From positions 1-64,000 of the forward strand of contig JWZX01003401.1 in the NCBI GenBank assembly GCA_001275005.1: a stretch of DNA of 64,000 nucleotides, written 5' to 3'. This document shows, piece by piece, positions 1-9,281 of this stretch (positions are counted from its first letter, which is position 1; every line of letters starts with the position of its first letter). A program made the translations under genes and the position numbers. The stretch comes from Chrysochromulina tobinii. Taxonomy: Eukaryota; Haptophyta; Prymnesiales; Chrysochromulinaceae. Under the pieces are notes generated by a model. That model saw nothing but the letters and a program-made list of their open reading frames with translations, was not told the DNA's origin and made no database searches.

Positions 1-755
1 TGGCGGCGCTCCCAAGAGCAACCCCACGAAGCTCAGCGCAGCAGTCAGGGCCAACACACGTTCGCGTGTCCGGCGACTTTTCAGCGAAACCGCGGCTTTC
101 TAAATATTCAATCCCTTAACGAGCTCACGTACGAGAACTTGCATCATGGCGTGAACCGTGATATCCCGTCCTTGTGACACGACAGGGCACTAGCCACAGG
201 GGCGCGTGGCGAGGCTGACCCTGACCCGACACCCGAGTACCTCGCCCGTCCACGCGTCAGAACGGACGTGTCGGAAGAGCGCGCGGTACAACAGAAGGCG
301 AAGCAACAAAAGTCATGTTCAAAAGTGACTCGTGTGCGATCGCCCGGGTCGCGTCCATGCTCGTGTCATGGCTCGCGTCCGGTCCCCCGTGAGCAGCGAC
401 CGTGGATCGCCGTGGTGTTCTGGTGTACGAACAAGCTAGCTAGCTTCAACCTAGCTAGCTAGATCGCGGGCGGTCGATTCGGACGCGGAATATAGGGAAA
501 CAGGGGTAAAGGGTATAGGGAAAACGTGTAGTTGCTTTAGGATTTAGCTATGAGCGTATGTCTCGACGTGCTGCGGAGTGCGGGATCGCCGCCGCCTCCG
601 ACGTGACTGTCCGCTGTCCCGGGCCTCTCGCTCGACTCCCGCGTCCCGGCGCCAGAACGGGTTCCCGTGCCATGCTGCGGCGGCAGATCGAGCATGTTTG
701 GCGCGATGCGGCGCCATCAGCACAGCATCGCCAAGATGGTGTACACTGCTCATCA
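1..755. other. Non-coding left edge
   Basis: No open frame here has recognisable protein character. The only local structure is two short palindromic CTAG runs near 433-462 and a repeated TATAGGGAAA near 491-525. This is the 3' flank of the RING gene on the minus strand. Confidence 0.5.
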
Positions 756-1886
756 TCATGGCTGTGCTCCAGGGGTAGCTTCATCGGAAGCCGCATCGGC
801 TATTGGCAGGGCCGCTGGCACGGCGACGCGCTCGACGACGCTGCCACGGACCATCTCCGCGTTCTCTGCAATCTCCGCGATCGTGGCGGTGGCAGCGGCC
901 TCGAGAGTCGCATCGTCTTGCCGTGCAAGCTCGTCCTCCTCCGTAGGCAGCGCAAACCGGCACACGGGGCATGTGCTGCGCGTACCGAGCCACTGCTGCA
1001 GGCACGGGCGGTGGAAGGCATGCGAGACGGCAGGAGCGCTCGCATCTCGAGAGAGCTCGCGCGTGCAGGGCATCTCGAGCGCCTCGCTCAGATCCGTAAT
1101 CGGCTCGAGGCAGATTGGGCAGCTGGCCGGTGTCTGGTCGAGGCCGAAGGCTGGGCATGCGGGCGGCGATAGGGATGCAAGCGCCTTGGGGGATGCGGGA
1201 GAGAGCGGCGGACTCATGGCCATCTGCATGTCAAAAAGAACGAACGGCTCGGGCATCGAGCGCAACTCGATCGTCTGCAGCCGGCGCGCAGGAGACGAAA
1301 GAGCGCCTCCGGCGGCCGCGGGCTGATGCGGGTCGTTGAGCAAGGTCAAGAGCGAGACGACAGAGGATCGCACATCGGGCTGCTCGAGTATCGAGCCCTC
1401 CGCGGGCCCGACGCGACCATGTTCGGTGGCGTCCAGCCGCGCGCGCAGCACGTCGTCCTGAAGCACGTTGGCGGCCCGTGCGAAGCGACTATTGGCACCA
1501 AGGTGCTGCGATAGCCGGCCTAGGATGCCGAGCAAGCGATTGCCCGCGTCGCTGGAGATGAGTGAGAGTGGCTCCTCCTCATCCGGCTCCTCCGTGTCGT
1601 CTTCGGTGCCGTTCTGCTCGTTCTCGTCGTACTCCTGCGCGAGCGCGAGGGTGGCCGGCGCTGGTTCGTCGAAGTGCACAGGCGACATGTTGGAGTCATG
1701 CACCGGCTCCTCGTGCATCGGCTCGTCATCCGGCACGCCGATTTCGATTGGAGAGGCAGGCACGCCGACCTCGCTTGGAGAGGCAGGCGGAACATGCCAA
1801 TAGTTGAAGCTATTAAAGCGCTCCTCGGCGTCGCATGCCGGCTCATCTCTTCCTACCAACATCCGAGGCAACATCTGCCGGCTCAT
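756..1886 (-). CDS. RING-H2 finger protein, probable E3 ubiquitin ligase
   Basis: A 376-residue protein on the minus strand. The open frame continues upstream only via a TTG inside a CAAGT repeat, so the first ATG (1886) is used. The N-terminal half is acidic and probably disordered (D/E-rich stretch at roughly 100-125). A RING-H2 motif lies at about residues 250-310: C-x2-C, then C after EALEMP, H-x2-H-x2-C and a final CPVC. Between the third ligand Cys and the first His are 14 residues, where RING-H2 fingers normally have 1-3, so the finger carries an insertion. RING-H2 proteins recruit E2 enzymes to ubiquitinate substrates; the substrate cannot be inferred. The C-terminal 60 residues are Ala/Glu rich. 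Near the start codon a ~28-bp segment is repeated (about 1844-1905), so the exact N terminus is uncertain. Confidence 0.75.
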   Translation of the reverse strand: MSRQMLPRMLVGRDEPACDAEERFNSFNYWHVPPASPSEVGVPASPIEIGVPDDEPMHEEPVHDSNMSPVHFDEPAPATLALAQEYDENEQNGTEDDTEEPDEEEPLSLISSDAGNRLLGILGRLSQHLGANSRFARAANVLQDDVLRARLDATEHGRVGPAEGSILEQPDVRSSVVSLLTLLNDPHQPAAAGGALSSPARRLQTIELRSMPEPFVLFDMQMAMSPPLSPASPKALASLSPPACPAFGLDQTPASCPICLEPITDLSEALEMPCTRELSRDASAPAVSHAFHRPCLQQWLGTRSTCPVCRFALPTEEDELARQDDATLEAAATATIAEIAENAEMVRGSVVERVAVPAALPIADAASDEATPGAQP

Positions 1887-2313
1887 CTTCCTACCAACAT
1901 CCGTCCTGGTGCCGTCGCCGAAAATGCTTTTTTGTTCAACACAACGCGCCGCGCGCGCGCGCGCGCATCGACCCCAAGTCAAGTCAAGTCAAGTCAAGTC
2001 GCGCATCGACCCCAAGCACGGGGGCCGCTATCGCGATGGACGGAGGCATGGCCGACACAGCCTGCTATACACAAAGTTCGCAGCGGCAGGCCGGCAGCTG
2101 CCGCGGCAGCGCAGCACGAAAATGCTTCGCTGTTCAGTACAACCACAACGCCCTTCGTTCGAAGTCGGCTTTTGAAGTCACGCCATCGGTCACCACTACA
2201 AATCCCTCAAATGAGTATTCATCGCAACGCGACGGACGGAAACTTGCAACGAAGTTTTGATTGAGTTGGGCCCGACAACTTTGCACCACTCCGCATCCAC
2301 CCGTACTGACTCA
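1887..2313. promoter_or_regulatory. Divergent intergenic region, RING gene / RGS gene
   Basis: Shared upstream region of two divergent genes. It holds a (GC)n run near 1950-1966 and a (CAAGT)n array at 1975-2000, about 90 bp upstream of the RING ATG. No TATA-like box is convincing. Confidence 0.4.
1975..2000 (-). repeat. (CAAGT)n pentanucleotide array
   Basis: Five units of CAAGT on the plus strand, which is ACTTG in the direction of the minus-strand RING gene. It starts 89 bp upstream of that ATG. One of a family of such arrays in this window. Confidence 0.9.
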
Positions 2314-3935
2314 ATGCAGAACGTTGCAAGCCGTATGTCAGTGCGCGGCGCTTTCCGACCCAACGCTTCGCTGTACAGAAGTCGCAAACTGAGCTTCGAG
2401 CCGCCACAGAACAAAATGCAAGCCTTCCAGCTCGACAAGTGCCTAGAAAAGAAGAATCTTGACAAAGTCATTTACCAGCTGCAGTCCAGCGCGGACACAG
2501 CCGCCAAGAACAGACCAATCGTGACCAATGGCAGAGATAGCAGCGCCGGCAAGTCCTACATGTTCAACGTCGACGGATTTGCTGAGTTCCTCTCCACGCA
2601 GAAAGCTCTGGGCGTGCTGCTCTTCTGGAAGGACGCCGAGGACTACCGGATGATCTTTTGGCAACGAGGAACTCAGGGGAGCCGCGAAAAAGATCCACCA
2701 GCGCTACCTCAAGCAAGGTGCCGAATACGAAGTGTCGACCATACAGGCGGCCATGCGCACCAAGATCGAGGGCCGGCTCTCGAATCCGCCCGTCGACATT
2801 TTCGAGGAGCTGCAGATGGAGATGTACCAGGTGAGCGTCCCTCATGCGAGTTGACGTGCGTGTGGGCGGATATCCATGAATGCCTGTAAGAGTCTTCTAC
2901 TGATACGTGTCCGGCGCTACCATGTGACTCTATCCGGTCCCTCCTGATAACCAGGTAATGCTGCTCGAGCTCTTTCCGCGCTTCTGCGAGGCGTGTGCCA
3001 ACCGAGGCGAGGCGGATGGCACGGGCACTTCCACTTGCAACCTCAAAGCAGACACGACACTCAAAGAATTGTTCGAAGCGCAGGACATTGAGGTGTACCG
3101 CTTCTGCGAGTACTGCCGCACCATCATGTGCGATGACCTGGTAGTTTTCCTTCTCGAGGTGGGCGACTACCGGCTGCTCTTCTCGCCCGCGGACCTCCTC
3201 CATCAGGCGAAGAAGATCTCGACAAGATACCTCGCGGCCCAATCGGAGACGCGCATCGTCGTCCGCTCGGAGGAGAGGACGAGGCTCATCCATGCGCTCG
3301 AGACGCCTAATCCGATGGAGGCGCTGCCGCTCGACCTGTTCGACAAGCTGTACGACGAGGTGTTCATCATGCTCAACCTGGAGACGTGGCCCACGTACAA
3401 AGAGGCTGTACTCTCAGGGAAGCGATTGCATTCAAATTCAGCTGATAGGCTCCCATGTACTTCATCCGAAGACCTGGACAGCTTCTGGGCCTCTGGGACA
3501 GCTTCTCGCAAGGCGGTGGCGGAGGTACTCCGTTCGCCCGATAAGCTCGAGTGCATGCGCACCGCGGCGGCCAAGCAGGGCGTCAAGGAGAATGTTGACT
3601 TCTGCGTGGCGTGCCAGCAGTACAGCCTCCTCTTCTCAGCAGACGATCGGAAGCCAAAGGCCGAGATGATCTGGAACACGCACCTAGCGCCCGGCTGCGA
3701 CGCGCCCGTCAACCTGGCCGACCACATGATTAAGTTCATGAAGCCCAAGATCGACGAAGGCGAGACCGATGCCTTCGAGGTAGGCTACCAAGAGATGCTT
3801 TTGGTCCTATGCAACAACACCTTTAAGCAATACCTCAAGGAGCTTGCGAAGGTCAGGGATGCTGCAAATAGGCTGAAGCCCGCGCCAGAGGCACCCGCCA
3901 AGTCGGGTGGGTGTTGTCGCTGCCTGGTTCAGTGA
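2314..3935 (+). CDS. Triple-RGS-domain protein with C-terminal CaaX box
   Basis: Two exons, 2314-2830 and 2955-3935, joined in phase 0 through a GT-AG intron, giving about 498 residues. Three tandem RGS-like helical units are visible: one around FAEFLSTQKALGVLLFWKD, a second from LFEAQDIEVYRFCEYCRTI, and a third, more diverged, from VLRSPDKLECMRTAAAKQG. RGS domains accelerate GTP hydrolysis by heterotrimeric G-alpha. The C terminus, CCRCLVQ, is a CaaX farnesylation signal (CLVQ) with adjacent cysteines that could be palmitoylated, so the protein is probably anchored at a membrane. In exon 1 the frame breaks by one base at a TTTT run (2656-2659). Dropping one T restores DYRMIFGNEELRGAAKKI, which matches DYRLLFSPADLLHQAKKI of the next unit. 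The start is the first ATG; upstream extension needs a TTG. Confidence 0.8.
2831..2954 (+). other. Intron of the triple-RGS gene
   Basis: Donor GTGAGC follows TACCAG and the acceptor is ATAACCAG; 124 bp, phase 0. It joins MEMYQ to VMLLELFPRF inside an RGS fold. It shows no copy of flanking exon sequence, unlike most introns in this window. Confidence 0.8.
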
Positions 3936-4906
3936 GCGGCCGATACTTGCGATTGGATGAAAAGCCTAGTTCTACGTACCTTTCGTGCTTGGGGGAGCTT
4001 GACACTCAGGTTACGGTCAGGCTACTCTGGACAGGACTCGGGCAGGACTCGGGAGAAACGCGAGCCTGAGCGCGCAACAGTACGTAACATGATGTGTGGG
4101 ATCCTGGTCATGAACGTTCATGGGCGGGGCCACATTCCAACCGAGCCAGAGACATGGCCAGAGAGTCGACCCAGCCACGAGAACCCGCACGCCGCAGGAG
4201 CAACACAGTGTCGCATGGCACAGCGCGATTTGCGAGAGCAGAACCAGTGCTCGCTTCTGCCGCCCCATTTGAACATTCTTGCTGACCATCGCTCAGCTTT
4301 CATTGAAATTGTATGACAAGCGTAACCAGCGACGCAGCGAGCCGAGGCGCAAGAGCATTTCGGTATTGAACAATTTGCATTACTCTCTGATCCAATTCAA
4401 AAAAACCTACCGTGCACAAATCCCCGACCGTCGCGTCGACATGCATATGGGTACCGTACCACCAGCACTACTTTCGCCGAGAGACTCCCGTCCTTGAGGG
4501 CGCTCGAGCCCTCTCTCTTGTCGCCGAGATGCCGACAAGCTCGCCGATGTTAAGGCCGATGTCGACGGTCGCGACGAGCCGAAAAACCCCGGCTGTCACT
4601 GGACACCGGACACTGGGGAGTGGAGTTACTGCTTACTACACAGAGCATACTAGTCACTTTGTGCCTTAGGCCCTTTCGTACGACAGGGTTTCGGATCTAT
4701 ATGATATCCTTACTCGCGGTACCGTTAGTCTTCACCAACACCATGTACTCCTGCGTACCCATAGACGAGAATACTTCACCCACTTTGCGGCCGATAGAAT
4801 ACTTCACAAACGTCCACCACCGCTCTCCGCAGTCCGCACAGAATATGCATACTTGTACTTAAATTGTACTCGGTGATTGTTAGGCGTTTCAGCTGTACGT
4901 AAAGAC
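3936..4906. other. Intergenic region, nothing recognised
   Basis: It lies between two convergent genes. Open frames here have no domain-like content and use codons unlike their neighbours. No tRNA-like cloverleaf was found by eye. Confidence 0.4.
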
Positions 4907-5093
4907 CTCGACTGAGGTTTGTTGTTTGTACGGTAAGCCCAAAGCCGTTTCTTGTATATCTTCCTTCTTCGACTGCGAGTGTCAGTGTGATTTGTGCCCC
5001 CTAGTCTTTCTCGACTGAGGTGTTTGTACGGTAAGCCCAAAGCCGTTTCCATATCTTCGACTGCGATTGTGCCCTAATTGTGCCCCCTGGTCT
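4907..5093. repeat. Imperfect ~100-bp tandem repeat at the 3' end of the ankyrin-SLOG gene
   Basis: Copy 1 (4907-5009) and copy 2 (5010 to about 5093) both begin CTCGACTGAGG, both contain GTACGGTAAGCCCAAAGCCG, and both end with TGTGCCCCCTRGTCT. Copy 2 is shorter. The repeat abuts the stop codon of the minus-strand gene and so probably lies in its 3' UTR. Confidence 0.8.
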
Positions 5094-8000
5094 CTAACCT
5101 TCTTCTTCGTCGGCACTCTTCTGGTTCGGCAGCGCTGGCGACAAGGCGGTGCGCGACGAGCAAATGGCAAGCACGGCGTCCTCGCAGCACTTGCAGATCT
5201 CCAACTTGACGGAGCGCGTCTTGCGCTGCACGAGCGAGAGTGACTCGTAGTAGTTGATCATCGCGTGGTTCTCTTGCAGCGCGCGGTTATTGGCCTCGAG
5301 CTGCGACGGGATGTAAAAATAGTCCTGAAGCGCCAGCAGCACCGAGGCGACGGCCACAGTTGCCGGAATCCAATTGCCCAACGCAATGACCCCGAGCACA
5401 GCGCCAGCAGTATTGGCGAGGAGCGATCCAACTTCAAAGATTTGTTGACGGCGGGAGATGATGGGAGCTCGACGCTCGAAAAGGGTGGCGAGGGGACGCA
5501 GGCGACATTCGACGTACGTTTCAATATCCAACTGGGTGAGTTAGGTGGAGGGGAGGGGAGGAGAGGGGAGGGGAGGAGATGGGAGGGGAGGGGAGGGGAG
5601 GGGGGTGAGGAGAGGAGGGAGGGGAGAGACATAAGGAAGGAGTTGGAGAGGTGCGGTTATGGGGTGGGGGAAGAGGAGATAGGATGTTAGTGGGGGATCT
5701 CGCACCTGAGAAGTGTAATCGTCGCGAAGCCCGAGGCCAGTGTCCTGACTCGGTTCAGACTTGCCAGCAGCAATTTCCGTGCCACCCATGGAATTCGCCG
5801 CGGCCGCCACGAGCTCGGTCGTAGAGACCTTACCATCGCCGTCCATGTCAATTGGGTGCACCTTCTTCTTCTTCTTCTTCGGCTTTGGCGGCGGCGGCTT
5901 GAGATAGAGCTTTTGCTCGACGTGGGCTCTCAATTGTATCTGAAAGTTCGTCTTAGCCGCCTCACTGGCGTGCGGCTGCATGCGCGACACGTTGTTCATC
6001 ATGAGCGCCGATCCCTTGGACACCTCAGTCGCGACCGCGTTCTTATAAATATCGCCCACCTGCGGGGAGGCAATCATGTGCTCATCAGTGCTCATCAGCA
6101 CTCATCAACGTGACGAACCACGTAGGATTGTGAGGAGGCAATCATGTACTCCTCATCAGTGCTCACAGTAGCGACGAACGCGAGGCGAGCATCCATGTTC
6201 CGCTGCTTGGGTGTTCTCGCCTCTTGGCCCTCCTCCAACACCTGAGGCGCCATCACGTCGTACACATCCGTGCGCAGTCGGTACTTATAGATCTGGTCGA
6301 CGACCTGATGCGCGGCCATCAGGCACGAGGCCCACTTTTCGCGAGGGCGCATCCGAGTGCGCAGCGTGCCGACGCCCGCCGAGAGGACGGGCAGCATCAC
6401 AACCGAGAGCCCCCACCAGGTCATACCGGCGATGACCTCGTTGGAGGCAGCTATAGGCGTTGCTTCTGAAGGCGGTGCTGGACCGCCTTCAATCTCGCCC
6501 TCGGATTCGGGTATGGGCGGGTCAGCGACACACGTAAACACCTCGCCACCAGGGCACATGAGCGACTGCAGCCGACGGAGAACTCTTCCTGAGGCTTCAG
6601 CAGCCACCTCGCCCTCTTGGCCCTCTTCGCCCTCTTCGCCGCCACCAAGTGCGGCCAGTGCCATCTCGCCAGTCTCCGCCGTGTACAAGATGGCCGCGAG
6701 GGTGGTGATGATGGCGAGGCTATAGAGGAGGAGCTGCAGACGGTCGGCAATGCGCTCAAACTTGTCGGCGTTGGCCCAGAGGGTCATATGGCGCTTCCAT
6801 GCAGTGAGCACGCAAAGCATCTCAGCCTCTCCCAAACCGAGCTCGGGGATGCCGCCACCGCCCGAGAAGCACGTCACCAGCACTGAGAGCACCTGCTCCG
6901 AGTTGTCCTCCATGAGGTCGACCGACACGATGGTGTTCTTGAGCAGCATCGGTGCGCGTTGGTTCAACTCTTTGAGCATGTGGATCTCGGGTAAGCCAAA
7001 CTGCCGCGTCCACTCAGCGGGTGAGGTCAGCTCACATAACTGTAGCAACTGAGCGGCGGGGGGCGGCGGCAGCGTCGACAGCATCCCCCGCCGCAGCGAG
7101 GTGAACCCATGTGTGACGCCGCCCGTCTTGTCGAGCATCACGATCGACTTGCCCGTTTGGATGAGTTTCTTGAGGCGCGGGAGAAAATCGCCACCCCCGT
7201 TGGCAGCGAGGTAACCAAAAGGGCCGAGCGCCGACAGGTCGGGTGCGTCGATCTCCGAGTCGAGCAGAATGTAGTGCGTTCCCGCGCCAAAGAAGGTCTT
7301 CTTATAATGGTAGCTCCACTTCTCTCGAGGTGGAATCTTGCCGTCGGGCCCGAGCATCGAGTCGTCAATTGATAACGGCAATTTCATGTCGAAGTATAAA
7401 TTCGGGTCCATGAAATCGTCTTCTTCGTAGAATTGTTCGATCAGCAATGCTTCGGGGGCATCGTCCACCCCGAGGGGAACGGCGCCCTGCTTGACCAGCT
7501 GGCACTTGTCGATGCAGCTCTGGGTAATCTCGCCTAGTCCTTCCCCATCCTGCCCCGTGAACTTCTTGAGCCGATCAAAGGAATCGATGACCACAATCGG
7601 TGGACGCGAGTCCGTCAGCTTCATCGCCGCCTCGATTAGAAGCTCCGCCGCCGGCGAGCAGCTCGAAATGCGATCGACGACCAGCCAGTTGGGCGTCTTG
7701 CTGCTGATCGCAGAAGCGTCGAGCACAGACGCGAATACGGTCACCAGTTTGGTAAACATGACCTCATTGATGATCTTCAGTGCAAACGCGTCACGCTCGC
7801 CCTCGTTCTGGACGCCTGCCCTTTCCGACTGCGCCCTGGCGTCTGTCCAGAATTCGTTGAAGGAAGGAAGTGCCACGAGCTGCGGCAGCGCGAGAGTCGA
7901 CAGCCAAGCGATCATACACAGAAAGAGAGCACCAACGCCTTGGGCGTGAGAGGCAGGGTAAGGGCAAGCAAGGCGTGTGTGCACTGCCGCGTACTCCCAT

Positions 8001-8960
8001 GACGGCAAAGGCTTTTGGATGGACATTGCCTGCGTCGGAGGCGATGAGCACGTTGGGCGGCTTCAACCGAGGGCACGTCGAGGCGATACCATCGGAGGCG
8101 ACGTCCCACTGCTCCCTAAGCGTCTGCAACTTGGCCGCATCAAGGCGCTTGTTCTCCGGCACGAAGCACACTTTGCATAACCTGCTCTGCTCCTTAAAGA
8201 TCATCTCTCCGCACACAGGCCCTTCTCGCCCGCCATCCTCGCCCTTCTCCTCCTCGATAACCTCGCCCGTCACCAACGCGCCGGTACTGAAGGCCGGATC
8301 TTCGACCGCGGGCGACAGCGGTGGGAGCTCCTCGTTCGTGTACAGGGGCATATACGGCTCGGGTGCAACGGCGGGCGGCTCGGGCTCAGGCGCGGCGGAG
8401 AGATAGCTGCCGACATGGCTTCTCGATCTCGCCACGTGCATTGGTGGCGAGGGTGCTGTATCCTCTGACGATGCGACGTTTACCCGCGGCTGCTCTGGCA
8501 TCCAGCTCGAACGTGCGGACTTCGAGACCATGACGCGCGGGGCTTCTGCCGCCTCCTCTACAACAATCTGCTCGGTCATCGTTGTCGGCGGCGAGCTGGA
8601 ATCGAGCAGCGCGATGACTGCAGCATGGCGCTCCCACCGCGCGAGGTCGAGCGCCGTCTTGCCGTCGTTGTCCTTCATTGCCTTGTTGGAGCCCGAGGCG
8701 AGCAGCCGCCTCACGATGTTCGGACGGTTGCCGCCTGCGGCGTAGTGGAGTGCCGTCCACTGCGTGAGGTCTGTAGCGTCCACTTGCACGCCGGCGGCAA
8801 GCAGCGTCTCGACGCAGGGCAAGTGCCCGTTGCCCGCGGCGATCATGAGTGGCGTCCATCCGCTCGCAGGACGCTTCCAGTTGATGTCGCCGCCACTGGC
8901 GATCAGTGCCTGCAGAGCGTCGTTATTGCCAGCCATAGCGGCATCGTACACATCCGACAT
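5094..8960 (-). CDS. Ankyrin-SLOG(LSDAT)-SLATT-EF-hand-SLATT membrane protein
   Basis: Four exons: 8960-7995, 7879-6167, 6059-5706 and 5531-5094, all phase 0, giving 1156 residues. Ankyrin repeats occupy about 1-120 (GWTPLMIAAGNGHLPCVETL, QWTALHYAAGGNRP, GKTALDLARW). After a linker, residues ~300-585 resemble the LSDAT/SLOG Rossmann-like domain of TRPM channels: PPNVLIASDAGN, THYILLDSE at ~523, and KSIVMLDKTGGVTHGF at ~565-581. Two TM helices (~705-722 and ~810-830) followed by RPREKW...YKYRLRTDVY match SLATT (DUF4231). A Lys stretch precedes an EF-hand loop, DMDGDGKVSTTEL, at ~965. Exon 4 encodes a second two-TM SLATT-like unit. In bacteria SLOG sensors pair with SLATT effectors in conflict systems, and TRPM proteins use LSDAT for ligand binding. 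A nucleotide- and Ca2+-sensing membrane protein is inferred. Domain calls are by motif only. Confidence 0.7.
5532..5705 (-). other. Intron 3 of the ankyrin-SLOG gene, almost pure polypyrimidine
   Basis: Donor GTGCGA after CTTCTCAG; acceptor CTCACCCAG before TTGGATATTG; 174 bp, phase 0. In gene orientation most of it is C/T, as repeated CCCCTCC-type units, leaving a polypurine run on the plus strand at about 5541-5690. Confidence 0.8.
6060..6166 (-). other. Intron 2 of the ankyrin-SLOG gene, mirrored ends, introner-like core
   Basis: Donor GTGAGC after GTCGCTACT; acceptor CCTCCCCGCAG before GTGGGCGAT; 107 bp, phase 0. The 31 nt at the donor end (6134-6164) and 28 nt near the acceptor (6066-6093) are near-identical copies containing CACTGATGAG and TGATTGCCTCC. 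These motifs are shared with introns in the VDE, septin, LRRCC1 and RMND5 genes. Confidence 0.8.
7880..7994 (-). other. Intron 1 of the ankyrin-SLOG gene
   Basis: Donor GTACGC after GTCATGGGA; acceptor GCGCTGCCGCAG before CTCGTGGCA; 115 bp, phase 0. It joins KAFAVMG to LVALPSFNEF. No duplicated arm is visible. Confidence 0.65.
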
Positions 8961-9281
8961 CAGAGCCTACGCGCCCGCTCTTGCCGGTGTGGTGAGATCG
9001 TCCTTGAACTGACCGCCTACAGGCAGAGCAGTGCCCTATTAGGGAACCCCCCCCCTCCAAAACGGCTTTTCCGTAAATAGTCAAGTCAAGGCACGTCAAG
9101 TCAAGTCAAGTCAAGTCAATTGGGTGTGGAGAAAAGCTCGAGCGTGGTGACGAAAAGCGGCAGCGTTTTTTGTTTGATCGCCCGCCTGCGCTCCGAAGAT
9201 GGGCGCGCCCCTCAAGTAGGAGAGCCGCTAGTATGTTGGGCCTCCCTACTATATTGCTATATTGGGCCTCCATCGCATGCA
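8961..9281. promoter_or_regulatory. Upstream region of the ankyrin-SLOG gene
   Basis: It lies between the ankyrin-SLOG start and the 3' end of the transporter. It contains a CAAGT array at 9080-9119, read as ACTTG toward the gene, 119 bp from the ATG. Nothing else is recognised. Confidence 0.4.
9080..9119 (-). repeat. (CAAGT)n pentanucleotide array
   Basis: An interrupted run of GTCAA units (AGTCAAGTCAAGG, a short break, then four to five more). It reads ACTTG toward the minus-strand gene that starts at 8960. Confidence 0.9.

Noticed and set aside
558-1326. Long plus-strand open frames opposite the RING gene
   Set aside because: High GC makes antisense frames open. They show no domain content, while the minus strand has a RING finger. 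The same reasoning removes most frames opposite LRRCC1, septin, WD40 and the channels.
3957-4316. 119-residue plus-strand open frame
   Set aside because: No recognisable motif, atypical composition, and in the gap between two convergent genes.
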